Source: AP-15 sp963775875
GTDB taxonomy: Bacteria; Pseudomonadota; Alphaproteobacteria; ATCC43930; CGMCC-115725
Length of the DNA stretch: 64,000 nt
Direction of reading: 5' to 3'
Assembly: GCA_963775875.1 (NCBI GenBank)
Contig: CAVZKP010000015.1
Location: 124,001-188,000 of the forward strand
Shown here: positions 38,486 to 47,654 of the stretch, one piece after another
Layout: each line of letters starts with the position of its first letter
Numbering within the stretch: position 1 is the stretch's first letter
Notes under the pieces: generated by a model
Told to the model about the DNA's origin: nothing
The model's input: only the letters and a program-made list of their open reading frames with translations
The model's database searches: none
Made by a program: the position numbers and the translations under genes

Positions 38486-38964
38486 TCGGGCGTAACTCCG
38501 GGGCGCGCTGCCGCGGCCGCGCGAAATTCGGCCGGCGGCGCGATCCCGTGGGTAAGGAAGCCGGCAACGCCTGAACTCATGCCCTCTGGGAACGATTGGA
38601 TATCGGCCACGGCGAATCTCGTCAGGGGACGGCCTCGGGTTCGTACGATCCGCGTCGCCCGACGCTCTGTCCCGGCGCGGCGGCACAAGCCACCGATCAT
38701 GCGGGCTGGCAAAGCGATCTCCGGCCGGGCGCGGCGCCCGGCAGGCGGACGGCGGTTTTTCGCAAACACCAATGTATATTGGTAACCGCTCCGCTACAAT
38801 GGTCTCGTCCGCCGGTCCCGCGGCGGGGGCAGGGCGGGCATCGCCGCCGAAACCTACTTGGAATGGCCGGCCCGCTGGCGCATATAAGGCGCTGCCGCGA
38901 ACGGCCGGGATTCTCGCGGCGATCGGTGGCAACCGGAGCGCCCGCGTCTCGCCGCGTCGGATAA
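38486..38964. other. Divergent rne / mrcA intergenic region
   Basis: 479 bp without a credible gene. In several alphaproteobacteria an N-acetylmuramoyl-L-alanine amidase gene sits between rne and mrcA; none is seen here. The region must contain both promoters, and it carries the palindrome at 38768-38783 in its most A/T-rich part. The rne side would give a long 5' untranslated region, as is usual for this autoregulated gene. Confidence 0.55.
38768..38783. promoter_or_regulatory. Operator-like palindrome ACCAAT-GTAT-ATTGGT
   Basis: Perfect 6-bp arms around a 4-bp centre, in an A/T-rich patch of otherwise very GC-rich DNA. It lies 283 bp upstream of rne and 181 bp upstream of mrcA. The symmetry and position fit a dimeric repressor site overlapping a promoter. 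No regulator is identified; the role is inferred. Confidence 0.45.
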
Positions 38965-41592
38965 ATGGTCAAGCTCATCAGGTTTCTTTTCGTCTGCGCG
39001 GTCATTCTGGCGATCGCCGGCGCCGGTTTTGTCGGGATCACGATCTGGTATTTCGGCCGCGACCTGCCGGACTATCAGCAGCTGGCCAATTACCAGCCGC
39101 CGATCACCACCCGGGTGCAGGCCGGGGACGGCCGGCTGTTGGCCGAATATGCGACCCAGCGGCGGGTTTTCGTGCCGATCCAGGCGATCCCCAAAACGGT
39201 TTCCGACGCCTTCATCTCGGCCGAGGACAAAAACTTCTACACCCATCACGGCATCGACCCCTTGTCGATCCTGCGCGCCGGCTTCACCGATATCGGCCGG
39301 CTGCGAGGGGGTCGCCGGCCGATCGGAGCCTCGACGATCACCCAGCAGGTCGCCAAGAACATGCTGCTGACCAGCGAGGTCTCGGTCACCCGCAAAATTA
39401 AGGAGATCCTGCTCGCCACCCGGATCGAGGCGGCGCTGCCCAAGGACCGCATCCTCGAACTCTATCTGAACGAAATCTATCTCGGCTCGGGCGCCTACGG
39501 CGTCGCCGCCGCGGCGATGACCTATTTCGACAAATCGCTCGACCAGCTGAGCCTCGCCGAGGCGGCCTTTCTCGGCGGATTGCCAAAGGCGCCGAACCGC
39601 TACAACCCGGCGCGCTTTCCGGAGGCGGCGACGGCGCGCCGCAACTGGGTGCTCGACCGCATGGTCGAGGACGGCTATGTCAGCCGCGCGGCGGCGGATG
39701 CGGCCGAGGCGCAGCCGATCGAGCTGCACCATCGGCGCGAGGCCAGCGAGGTCAAGGCGCCCTATTTCGCCGAGGAGGTCCGCCGCCAGCTGCTCGCGCG
39801 CTATGGCGAGAAGGCGTTGTACGAGGCCGGCCTGTCGGTGCGCACCAGCCTCGACCCGCGCCTCCAGGCGGAAGCCGACCAGGCGCTGCGCCACGGGCTG
39901 ATCGCTTATGATCACGGTCATGAAGGCTGGCGCGGCGCGATCGCCCATATCGACCCCAAGGACAATTGGGCGGCGCATCTGGCGGCGGTCCCGGTGCCGG
40001 CGGTCGCGACCGATGTCGGCTGGCGCCTGGCGGTGGTGCTGCGCACCGTGCCGGGCGAGGCGGCGATCGGCTTTGCCGATGGCGACACCGGGCAGATCCC
40101 GTTCGCCCAGATGCGCTGGGCCCGGCCGCGCTACCCCAGCGGCCACGTCGGAGCCTTTCCGCGCGGCGCCGGCGATGTGGTCAAGCCCGGCGATGTCGTC
40201 ATGGTCGCCCCGATCGAGGCGCCTTCGGGCTTGCCGGCCGCGGGCGACACCGGCGCGAAAGCCCGGGGCGGCGGCGACGCCGCCAAGTCCAAAGCCGCCG
40301 AGAACCGCGCGCCGCCCGCCGGCTTCACCTTGTGCCAGGTGCCCGAAGTGTCCGGCGCGCTCGTCGTCATCGACCCGCATACCGGGCGGGTGCTGGCGAT
40401 CAGCGGCGGCTTCAGCTTTGCCATCAGCCAGTTCGACCGGGCGACCCAGGCCTATCGGCAGACCGGGTCGGCGATCAAGCCGTTCGTCTTTCTGACCGCG
40501 CTCGACCACGGCTTCACGCCGTCGACTTTGGTCAGCGACGCGCCGATCTCGCTGCCGCAAGGCCCCGGGCTGCCGATGTGGTCGCCGACCAATTACGAGC
40601 GCGACAGGTTCCGCGGGCCGACCCCGCTGCGCATCGGGCTCGAACAGTCGATCGATACCCTGACCGTCCGGCTGGCGACGATGGTCGGCATGGGTCCGAT
40701 CGCCAAGACCATCGAGCGCTTCGGCATCATGGACCACGTGCCGCACGAATATGCGTTCACCCTCGGCGCCGGGGCGACGACGCCGCTGCGGCTGACCGCC
40801 GCCTATGCGATGCTGGTCAATGGCGGCAAGCGCATCACCCCGACCCTGATCGACCGGGTCCAGGACCGCAACGGCAAGACCATCTTCCGCGCCGACGACC
40901 GGCCTTGCGACGGCTGCAGCGATGTCGATTGGCACCACCAGCCGGTGCCGACGATCCCGGATACGCGCGAGCAGGTGGCCGACCCCGGCTCGGCCTATCA
41001 GGTGGTGACGATGATGGAAGGCGTGGTGCAGCGGGGCACCGGCATCGAAGTCAAAGCCGTGGACAAGCCGATCGCGGGCAAGACCGGAACCACCAATGAT
41101 TTCCGCGACGCGTGGTTCGAAGGCTTCACCCCCGACCTCGCCGCCGGCGTCTATGTCGGCTACGACAATCCGGAAAGCCTCGGCAAGGACGAAACCGGCG
41201 GGCATGTGGCGGCGCCGATCTTCCGCGATTTCATGATCGCGGCGCTGAAGGATACGCCGGCGACCGATTTCCGGATCCCGCCCGGTCTGCGCTTGTACCG
41301 GGTCAGCGCCGCCACCGGCCTGCCGGTCTCGGGCGACGGGCCGGCGATCTACGAGGCCTACAAGCCCGGGACCGAGCCCGGCAAAAATCCCGATCTGGTC
41401 CATGCGAACGCGACCGGCGAGGCGGGATCGGCGATCGACCCGAACGGTCAGACCGGGGCCGCGGATGGCGGCGACGGGACGGCCGGGGCGGGGACCGGTC
41501 CGGCCGGGACCGCCCCGGTTGGGCCGGATGGCGGCAGCGCGATGCTGCCGGCGCGCGGCGCTCCCGCCAGCGGCACCGGCGGCCTGTACTGA
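38965..41592 (+). CDS. mrcA: Penicillin-binding protein 1A (class A, bifunctional)
   Basis: An 875-residue inner-membrane murein synthase. The membrane anchor spans residues 4-30. The glycosyltransferase domain has the catalytic Glu87 in SAEDKNFYTHHG and GASTITQQVAKN. An OB-like insertion follows at ~320-430. The transpeptidase domain carries the nucleophile Ser502 in TGSAIKPF and KTGTT at ~706. The last ~60 residues are a Gly/Ala/Pro-rich tail. It polymerises and cross-links peptidoglycan. Confidence 0.95.
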   Translation: MVKLIRFLFVCAVILAIAGAGFVGITIWYFGRDLPDYQQLANYQPPITTRVQAGDGRLLAEYATQRRVFVPIQAIPKTVSDAFISAEDKNFYTHHGIDPLSILRAGFTDIGRLRGGRRPIGASTITQQVAKNMLLTSEVSVTRKIKEILLATRIEAALPKDRILELYLNEIYLGSGAYGVAAAAMTYFDKSLDQLSLAEAAFLGGLPKAPNRYNPARFPEAATARRNWVLDRMVEDGYVSRAAADAAEAQPIELHHRREASEVKAPYFAEEVRRQLLARYGEKALYEAGLSVRTSLDPRLQAEADQALRHGLIAYDHGHEGWRGAIAHIDPKDNWAAHLAAVPVPAVATDVGWRLAVVLRTVPGEAAIGFADGDTGQIPFAQMRWARPRYPSGHVGAFPRGAGDVVKPGDVVMVAPIEAPSGLPAAGDTGAKARGGGDAAKSKAAENRAPPAGFTLCQVPEVSGALVVIDPHTGRVLAISGGFSFAISQFDRATQAYRQTGSAIKPFVFLTALDHGFTPSTLVSDAPISLPQGPGLPMWSPTNYERDRFRGPTPLRIGLEQSIDTLTVRLATMVGMGPIAKTIERFGIMDHVPHEYAFTLGAGATTPLRLTAAYAMLVNGGKRITPTLIDRVQDRNGKTIFRADDRPCDGCSDVDWHHQPVPTIPDTREQVADPGSAYQVVTMMEGVVQRGTGIEVKAVDKPIAGKTGTTNDFRDAWFEGFTPDLAAGVYVGYDNPESLGKDETGGHVAAPIFRDFMIAALKDTPATDFRIPPGLRLYRVSAATGLPVSGDGPAIYEAYKPGTEPGKNPDLVHANATGEAGSAIDPNGQTGAADGGDGTAGAGTGPAGTAPVGPDGGSAMLPARGAPASGTGGLY

Positions 41593-41707
41593 ATTCGCCA
41601 AAACGACCCGGCGGCGCGACCCGCCGGTCGGGGGACAGCCGCGCCAGCCAGCGCGGCGATGCAATCATCCCTCGCGGCACGCGGGTGTCGAGATTTCGCC
41701 GGGTGTG

Positions 41708-41719
41708 TGAGCTAGCTCA
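41708..41719. promoter_or_regulatory. Perfect 12-bp palindrome TGAGCTAGCTCA
   Basis: It sits 106 bp upstream of the unknown 728-residue gene, in the only A/T-richer stretch of that intergenic region. It could be an operator for that gene; this is inferred from symmetry and position only. Confidence 0.35.
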
Positions 41720-41824
41720 TACTGCCCGGAGCGGTGCCTCCGCTATCATTAACTATACAACAACGGGCTCTCGACATCCGCCCGGGCCTGCCGGCCGGCA
41801 GGCTGAAATCCGGAGGAACGCGTC

Positions 41825-44011
41825 ATGGCGGAGAAGGAAAAATCCAGCGCGGTGCAGATTCCGCGCGAGCGGCTGCACTTTCGTGCGTTATTGCTGACCA
41901 ATCCAAATTACTTTGGCAACGTCAAGCAAAGCCCATTCAAGCCAGTGGCCGAGATCGCCGGCAATACCACTTACGAAGAGCTGGCCTGTGTCGGCTTCGG
42001 ACCACAGACAAACCTGCTGAACGCGATCATTTATGTAAAGCTGCCATATGGGTTCGGTGGCGGGCTGTGCACCAATGGCTCGCAGGAGTATGTTCGCTTC
42101 TACGCCTCTTATGATGGCGGCAAAGCCTGGACTGATCTTGGCCTGACCAGCTTTACCGCGTTCGACGTCCCGGAAGCTCCGGGCAAGCCGTTTGTCAGAT
42201 TGGAATATGCCGTCGACCTGCCGTTCGATCCCCGGCGCAAGCTCTGTTTTGTCGAGAACCTCGTGCTGGTGCGCGCCATCCTTTCCTGGAATGTGCCGCC
42301 GCCGCCGAACGATCCCGATTTCACGCCGGTTTGGGGAAACCACCACGACACCATGATCGAGGTGGCGCCGCTGCGCCTGATCATCCTCGAGGAGGCGCTG
42401 GCCGAGTTGGGCGTGGCGCCGTCCGCGCAGCTTGCCGAGGCGGTCGATCTGACCCAGACGATCAGCTCCGCTCCGCCAAAACAGCTCGGCATCGCCGAAC
42501 TGCAGCGGCTCTACGCCGGCCGTAATGTTCCGCCCCATCGCTATGCGCTGACCGCGCTGAACCGGGCGCTCAACATGACCCCGGACCTGCGCCTGCTGGC
42601 CAACAATTTTGGCGGGCCGGCACAGCTGCTGGGGGCGGAGGTCGATGTTGCCGAAGCGGTCGAGGCAATCGCTGCGCCCGCCGGCAACACCACCTACGAG
42701 CAGCTCGAATGTGTCGGATTGAACGAAAATACCTGGACCCTGGAAGGCGTCATCCGCATCAAACGGCCGAATGGCTACTCCGGCGGGCCGTGTACCTCCG
42801 GCAGCCACGAATACGTCACCTTCTGGGCCGACCTCGACGCCAATGGCAGCTTTGACACCTGCCTCGGGACCGCTTCCGTCACCGTTTACGACATCCCCGA
42901 CCTACCCCGAGGCGGTCTCGAATTTGCCGTCTCGCTGCCGACCACCTTGTTCGCCTATCGGCAGCCCTGCACCGCGGGGCCAAAGCTCATTCCCATTCGC
43001 GCGATCCTCTCTTGGCAGATCGCTCCGCCCTGCGCCAATCCCAACTATGTGCCGGTCTGGGGAAACCGCGACGAAACCCTGATCTGTCTGCCGCCGGGGC
43101 CGGTCGTGCAGCCCGGGGTGCAGAGCGCGTTCTTTGATACCGTCGGCTCGATGTCGGTCACCAAAATCAACGCGGTGACCGGCCTCGCGGACGGCACCTC
43201 GACCGTCGGCTTCACCGCGGTTCAGAGCCCCTTTGGCGGCGAGGTGACGATCACCGGCTACATCTATCCATCAGCGAATTTGAGCGCCGGCGCTCTGCCC
43301 TTCAAATACCGCATCTCGGTCAGCGACGACGGCGGCATGACCTGGGTGGCGCTCAACGACACGTTCACGGTCTCGCGCCAGCTGATCCCGTGGGGCGGCG
43401 TTCCGGCCGCCTTGCCCGACGCCTCGCAGAGCGTCGATCTGAGCGGCCTCACCGCCGGGTACTACACCTATCAAGCGGATTGGCTGACCGGCCCCGGCGA
43501 CGCCCTGATCGTCGTGTCCGGCAATGTGCTGGCGAAATGGCAGACTGCGGGCAAGCCTAATGGGCTGTGGCAGATCAAAATGGACGTCTATGATCCGTCC
43601 ACCAGCACCTTCTTCCCGGCGGTCAACACCGCGACCATCCTGCTCGACAACGTCGCGCCGTCGCCGGCGATCACGATCACATCGGGCGGCGGTTCCTGCG
43701 GCGACTTCTTTGTCGGCGATGAGATCAGCGGCAACTACTCGGTCAGCGATCTGCACTTCTACGAGCTGTCGCTGGGGCTTTTGCCGGGTGGTGGGACCTT
43801 CACCGCGCCGGTGCCGCTCCCGCGCTTCTGGACCGACCCCGGGGCCTCGACCCTGGGCGATACCGGGACCTGGACGCTCGACACCACCGGTTTGCCGCCC
43901 TGCGGCTACGTCGTGGTGCTGAACGCTTGGGACCGGACAATCGTCAACAGCGGCTTTATCGGAAACTACAATGACGCGCCCGTCGGCTTCTGCCTGAAGG
44001 TCAAGGCGTAG
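41825..44011 (+). CDS. Unknown 728-residue protein with a duplicated ~135-residue domain
   Basis: Not recognised. No signal peptide or membrane segment. Residues ~46-180 and ~287-420 are clear copies of each other: GNTTYEEL/GNTTYEQL, then CVG, GGLCTNGSQEYV/GGPCTSGSHEYV, AILSW, and VWGNHHDT/VWGNRDET. They share paired Cys and look beta-rich. The linker (~180-285) is helical. The C-terminal third (~430-728) has Ig- or fibronectin-like character (VTITGYIYPSAN, YRISVSDDGGMTWVALND, LLDNVAPSPAITITSGG). GGAGGAA precedes the ATG. The build resembles a structural or binding protein, and it stands alone between mrcA and prfB. Confidence 0.75.
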   Translation: MAEKEKSSAVQIPRERLHFRALLLTNPNYFGNVKQSPFKPVAEIAGNTTYEELACVGFGPQTNLLNAIIYVKLPYGFGGGLCTNGSQEYVRFYASYDGGKAWTDLGLTSFTAFDVPEAPGKPFVRLEYAVDLPFDPRRKLCFVENLVLVRAILSWNVPPPPNDPDFTPVWGNHHDTMIEVAPLRLIILEEALAELGVAPSAQLAEAVDLTQTISSAPPKQLGIAELQRLYAGRNVPPHRYALTALNRALNMTPDLRLLANNFGGPAQLLGAEVDVAEAVEAIAAPAGNTTYEQLECVGLNENTWTLEGVIRIKRPNGYSGGPCTSGSHEYVTFWADLDANGSFDTCLGTASVTVYDIPDLPRGGLEFAVSLPTTLFAYRQPCTAGPKLIPIRAILSWQIAPPCANPNYVPVWGNRDETLICLPPGPVVQPGVQSAFFDTVGSMSVTKINAVTGLADGTSTVGFTAVQSPFGGEVTITGYIYPSANLSAGALPFKYRISVSDDGGMTWVALNDTFTVSRQLIPWGGVPAALPDASQSVDLSGLTAGYYTYQADWLTGPGDALIVVSGNVLAKWQTAGKPNGLWQIKMDVYDPSTSTFFPAVNTATILLDNVAPSPAITITSGGGSCGDFFVGDEISGNYSVSDLHFYELSLGLLPGGGTFTAPVPLPRFWTDPGASTLGDTGTWTLDTTGLPPCGYVVVLNAWDRTIVNSGFIGNYNDAPVGFCLKVKA

Positions 44012-44083
44012 CCCCGCGGTCTTGTCGCCGCCATCGGCTGCGGCCTATGGTGCGGGCAGGGACAGCGTTGGACGGAGCGAAGC

Positions 44084-45221
44084 ATGCGCGCCGAAATCGA
44101 GGCGGCGGCCAGCGACATCAGAAAGTCGCTGGCGCTGCTGAGGAGGCATCTTTGACTGGGATACCGCAACCCGGCGCCTCGCCGAACTGAACGCCGAGGT
44201 CGAAAATCCGCGCCTGTGGGACGATCCGGCCGCGGCGCAAAAGCTGCTGCGCGAGCGCACCCGGCTCGACCAGGCGATCGGCAGCTACCGCCGCATCGAG
44301 CGCGAGGTCGACGACGCGCTCGAACTGATCCAGCTGGGCGAGGCCGAGGGCGAGCCGCAGATCGTCGCCGAAGCCGAGGCCGTCCTCGAAAAATTGCGGG
44401 CCGAGGCGGCGCGGCGCGAACTCGAAAGCCTGTTATCGGGCGAGGCCGACGGCAATGACTGCTATCTCGAGGTCCATGCCGGCGCCGGCGGCACCGAGGC
44501 GCAGGATTGGGCCGAGATGCTGTTGCGCATGTATGTGCGCTGGGCCGAGGCGCATGGCCACAAGACCGAATGGCTCGAAGAGAGCGGCGGCGAGGAGGCC
44601 GGGCTCAAATCGGCGACGATCCGGGTGATCGGTCCGGAGGCCTATGGCTGGCTCAAGACCGAGAGCGGCGTCCACCGGCTGGTGCGGATTTCGCCCTTCG
44701 ACTCGAACGACCGCCGCCACACCAGTTTCGCCTCGGTCTGGGTCTACCCGGTGGTCGACGACAAGATCGAGGTCGAGATCAACGACAAGGATCTGCGCAT
44801 CGACACCTACCGCTCCTCGGGTGCGGGCGGCCAGCACGTCAACAAGACCGACAGCGCGGTGCGCATCACCCATATGCCGAGCGGCATCGTCGTCCAGTGC
44901 CAGAGCGAGCGCTCGCAGCACCAGAACCGCGCCCACGCCTTTGCCATGCTGCGCGCCCGGCTCTACGAGGCCGAACTGGCGCGGCGCGAGGCGGTCACCG
45001 ACGCGCTGAACGCGACCAAGACCGATATCGGCTGGGGCCACCAGATCCGCTCCTACGTGCTGCAGCCCTATCAGATGGTCAAGGATCTGCGCACCGGGGT
45101 CGAAACCGCCAATACCGGCGCCGTGCTCGATGGCGATATCGACCGGTTTCTCGCCGCCGCTCTCGCCGCCCGGATCGAAGGCTCCGACGCGCTCGCCGCC
45201 GGCGCCCGATCAACTCCTTAG
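44084..45221 (+). CDS. prfB: Peptide chain release factor 2, programmed +1 frameshift
   Basis: RF2 terminates translation at UGA and UAA. ATG 44084 opens a 23-codon frame (MRAEIEAAASDIRKSLALLR) ending in CTT TGA at 44150-44155. A +1 slip at that point continues in the main frame as DWDTATRRLAELNAEV through the peptidyl-hydrolase motif GGQ (SSGAGGQHVNKTDSAVRI) to 45221. The total is about 378 residues. This is the known autoregulatory arrangement: scarce RF2 leaves the ribosome paused at the UGA long enough to slip. Confidence 0.96.
44141..44156 (+). promoter_or_regulatory. prfB programmed frameshift site
   Basis: AGGAGG (an internal Shine-Dalgarno) sits 3 bases before CTTTGAC. The sequence matches the classical prfB slippery site: the P-site CTT tRNA re-pairs on TTT, giving a +1 shift over the in-frame UGA. 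The spacing is the same as in the well-known E. coli site. Confidence 0.96.
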
Positions 45222-45388
45222 CCGCCTCCGCGCCCGAAATCGGCCCGAGTGGCGCCCATCGCGCCGGATAGGCCTTTGCCCGGTCGGCAATAAATGCGTA
45301 ATCTCCGCCGCGCAGACCTCTTCGACAACCTTGCCCGGCGGCGTCTCGCGCATCGGTCGGCGTCCGCCCCAACACACGGGAGAGAAAC

Positions 45389-47047
45389 ATGAGTGAGATT
45401 GACGGCGCCACCTTGATCGCGAGGAGCCTCAAGCAGCAGGGCATAAACCACCTCTTTGGCGTCGTCGGATTTCCCGTCGGGCCGATTGCGGCCGCTGCGC
45501 AAAAAGAAGGTGTCGCCTATGTCGGCATGCGCAACGAGCAGGCCGCTTCTTATGCTGCGCGGGCGTATGGCTATCTGACCGGCCGGCCCGGCGCCTGCAT
45601 CGTCGTGACCGGCCCCGGCGTCGTGCACGGCCTCGCCGGCCTTGCTGATGCGCAGCAGAATTGCTGGCCGATGATCCTGATCGGCGGCGCCTCGGAAACC
45701 TATCGCCGCGGCATGGGCGCTTTCCAGGAAGAGCGCCAGGTGCTGCTCGCGGCACCGCTCTGCAAATTCGCCCACGCCATCGATAGCGTAAAGCGGATCC
45801 CGTTTTATGTCGCGGAGGCGACCCGGAACGCGACCTACGGTCGGCCGGGTGCGGCCTATCTCGACATGCCCGACGATATCATCACCGGCACGTGTGATGA
45901 GAAGGACGTGGTGCAGGTGCAAAAATGCCCCGACCCGCCGCGCTTCCAGGCCCCGCCGGAGAATGTCGACGCGGCGCTCAACATGCTCGAACGGGCCGAA
46001 CGGCCGCTGATCCTCGTCGGCAAGGGGATGGCTTGGGCCGACGCCGAAAGTGAGGTGCGCTCGTTTATCGAGAAGACGCAAGTGCCGTTCCTGCGCTCGC
46101 CGATGGGCAAGGGTGTGATGCCCGACGACCATCCGCTGTCGGTGGCGGCGGCCCGCACCTTGGCATTGCAGAACGCCGACGTCGTGTTCCTGATGGGCGC
46201 CCGCTTCAACTGGATCTTCCATTTCGGGCAGCCGCCGCGCTATGCGCCGGACGTCAAGGTCATCCAGCTCGACATCGCGCCCGAGGAGATCGGCCACAAC
46301 AAGGCGACCGACGTGGCCCTGGTCGGCGACGGCAAGGCGATCATGGCGCAGATGAACGCCGCACTCGCCGGCCGCCAGTGGTTCCATCCCAAGGAATCGC
46401 CATGGCGGCAGATGATCAACAAGAAGGCGTCGGAAAACGCGGCCCAGATCCAACCGCAGATCGACGACGACAGCGCCCCGGCGACCTACTATCGCGCCTT
46501 TAAGGACATCGCTGCCTGGATGCCGCGGAACTCGATCCTGTCGGCCGAGGGCGCCGGCACGATGGATATCGGCTTGACGATGCTGCCGGTGTTCAGTGCT
46601 AAGGCCTGCCTCAACGCCGGCACCTACGGCACCATGGGCCTCGGCCTTGGCCAGGCGATCGCGGCCGCCATCGTCCATCCGGACCGTCCGGTCATCCACC
46701 TCTCCGGCAACTCGGCGATCGGCTTCTCCGGCATGGAGATGGAGACGTTGGTGCGCTACAATTTGCCGGTCAAAATCGTCGTGCTCAACAATGGCGGCAT
46801 CGGTCCCGGCATGCCCGAGATCCCGGAAAACCCGATGTTCAACATGAAGCCCAACTCGCTGATCTACGGCGCCCGCTACGACCGCGTCATGGAAGCCTTT
46901 GGCGGCAAGGGCTTTTTTGTCGAGGATCCGAAGGACATCCGCGGCGCCCTCGACGAAGCGATGAACCACCGCGGCCCGGCACTGGTCAACATCGTGCTCA
47001 GCCAAGGCTCGGCCAGAAAGCCGCAAGCCTTCCGCTGGCACAGCTGA
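45389..47047 (+). CDS. 2-hydroxyacyl-CoA lyase / oxalyl-CoA decarboxylase family (ThDP-dependent)
   Basis: A 552-residue ThDP enzyme. The N-terminal PYR domain has FGVVGFPVG and the catalytic Glu in GMRNEQAASYAARAYGY. The central domain contains PLILVGKGMAWADAE and WIFHFGQPPRYAPDVK. The C-terminal PP domain has GTYGTMGLGLGQAIAAA and GNSAIGFSGMEMETLVRYN. The HFGQPPRY, MDIG and terminal KPQAFRW segments resemble HACL (2-hydroxyacyl-CoA lyase) more than oxalyl-CoA decarboxylase. Unusually, the ThDP-Mg motif reads GNS where GDS is expected. A GGGAGAG ribosome site precedes ATG 45389. An intrinsic terminator follows. Confidence 0.85.
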   Translation: MSEIDGATLIARSLKQQGINHLFGVVGFPVGPIAAAAQKEGVAYVGMRNEQAASYAARAYGYLTGRPGACIVVTGPGVVHGLAGLADAQQNCWPMILIGGASETYRRGMGAFQEERQVLLAAPLCKFAHAIDSVKRIPFYVAEATRNATYGRPGAAYLDMPDDIITGTCDEKDVVQVQKCPDPPRFQAPPENVDAALNMLERAERPLILVGKGMAWADAESEVRSFIEKTQVPFLRSPMGKGVMPDDHPLSVAAARTLALQNADVVFLMGARFNWIFHFGQPPRYAPDVKVIQLDIAPEEIGHNKATDVALVGDGKAIMAQMNAALAGRQWFHPKESPWRQMINKKASENAAQIQPQIDDDSAPATYYRAFKDIAAWMPRNSILSAEGAGTMDIGLTMLPVFSAKACLNAGTYGTMGLGLGQAIAAAIVHPDRPVIHLSGNSAIGFSGMEMETLVRYNLPVKIVVLNNGGIGPGMPEIPENPMFNMKPNSLIYGARYDRVMEAFGGKGFFVEDPKDIRGALDEAMNHRGPALVNIVLSQGSARKPQAFRWHS

Positions 47048-47071
47048 CCCCCCGGCGCCAACTTTCCCTCG

Positions 47072-47100
47072 GTCATGGCCGGGCTCGACCCGGCCATCCA
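47072..47100. repeat. Short palindrome ATGGCCGGG-CTCGA-CCCGGCCAT
   Basis: Perfect 9-bp arms at 47075-47083 and 47089-47097 just after the lyase gene. Sequences of this ATGGCCGGG type are common small intergenic repeats in alphaproteobacteria; here it lies just before the terminator. Confidence 0.6.
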
Positions 47101-47108
47101 CGAACAAT

Positions 47109-47138
47109 GGGCCGCTCCGCAAGGGGCGGCCCTTTTCC
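47109..47138 (+). terminator. Rho-independent terminator after the 2-hydroxyacyl-CoA lyase gene
   Basis: GGGCCGCTCC-GCAA-GGGGCGGCCC forms a 10-bp stem (one T-G pair) with a GCAA tetraloop, followed by TTTTCC. It is placed 62 bp after the stop of the lyase gene. Confidence 0.88.
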
Positions 47139-47147
47139 TACCGTAAA

Positions 47148-47183
47148 ACACGTAGGATGGGTTGAGCGGAGCGAAACCCATCA
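47148..47183. repeat. REP-type repeat with GATGGGTT/AACCCATC arms
   Basis: TAGGATGGGTTGAGCGGAGC is followed by GAAACCCATCA; arms at 47156-47163 and 47175-47182. This motif recurs widely as a small palindromic repeat in many proteobacterial genomes. It is intergenic, between the terminator and the toxin-antitoxin pair. Confidence 0.75.
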
Positions 47184-47371
47184 TCATTCCCGAAGCCCGT
47201 GCTTTCATCCCGGCGATCGCCGGCCCAATCGACCGGATAGGCGCCGAGCCTGACCCTAAGGGGATCGCGTATCAGCAAGTGTAAAGTTACGGCGATAAGG
47301 TCACGAAGGTTACGGTGACAGCAAGCGTAGCGCGAAACAGCGCAGTGCATTCCGCCACTCTCCCCGCGGCG

Positions 47372-47654
47372 CTATGCGGCCATGGTGATTTCCATATGGA
47401 CCGCGAGGCCGGCGCGGGCGGCGAGCGCCACTAGGGTATCGAGACTGAATTTGCCGACGCGGCCGCGGAGCAGATCGTTCAAACAAGGCTCGGTCAGGCC
47501 GAGTCGTTTTGCCGCCTCGCTTTGCGGCACATGCCATGCCGTTCACGGCTTCGTTGATCGCGATCGTCAGGCTCGACCGCAGCTTCATGTTCTCCGCTTC
47601 CGCCGGGGTGTCTTCAAGCGCGTCCCAGACGCTTGGAAAAATTTGCTCGGTCAT
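47372..47654 (-). CDS. HigA-type XRE antitoxin, apparent frameshift near 47535
   Basis: Starts MTEQIFPSVWDALEDTPAEA and ENMKLRSSLTIAINEAV, the standard N-terminus of this small antitoxin family. After AVNGM the frame shifts. The helix-turn-helix (VPQSEAAKRLGLTEPCLNDL, then RGRVGKFSLDTLVALAARAG) reads in the neighbouring frame to a TAG at 47372. Corrected length is ~93 residues. It binds the operator and the toxin. ATG 47654 overlaps the toxin stop (ATGA), so toxin comes first, the HigBA order. Confidence 0.82.

Noticed and set aside
38486..38964. A remnant of an amidase gene between rne and mrcA
   Set aside because: No frame in this gap shows amidase motifs; the apparent frames are Arg/Gly-rich noise.
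38854..41664. 936-codon open frame antisense to mrcA
   Set aside because: High-GC shadow frame; no recognisable domain, Arg/Gly-rich composition, and the opposite strand is a perfect PBP1a.
45218..47122. 634-codon open frame antisense to the 2-hydroxyacyl-CoA lyase
   Set aside because: Shadow of a long GC-rich gene; no family signature and no ribosome site.
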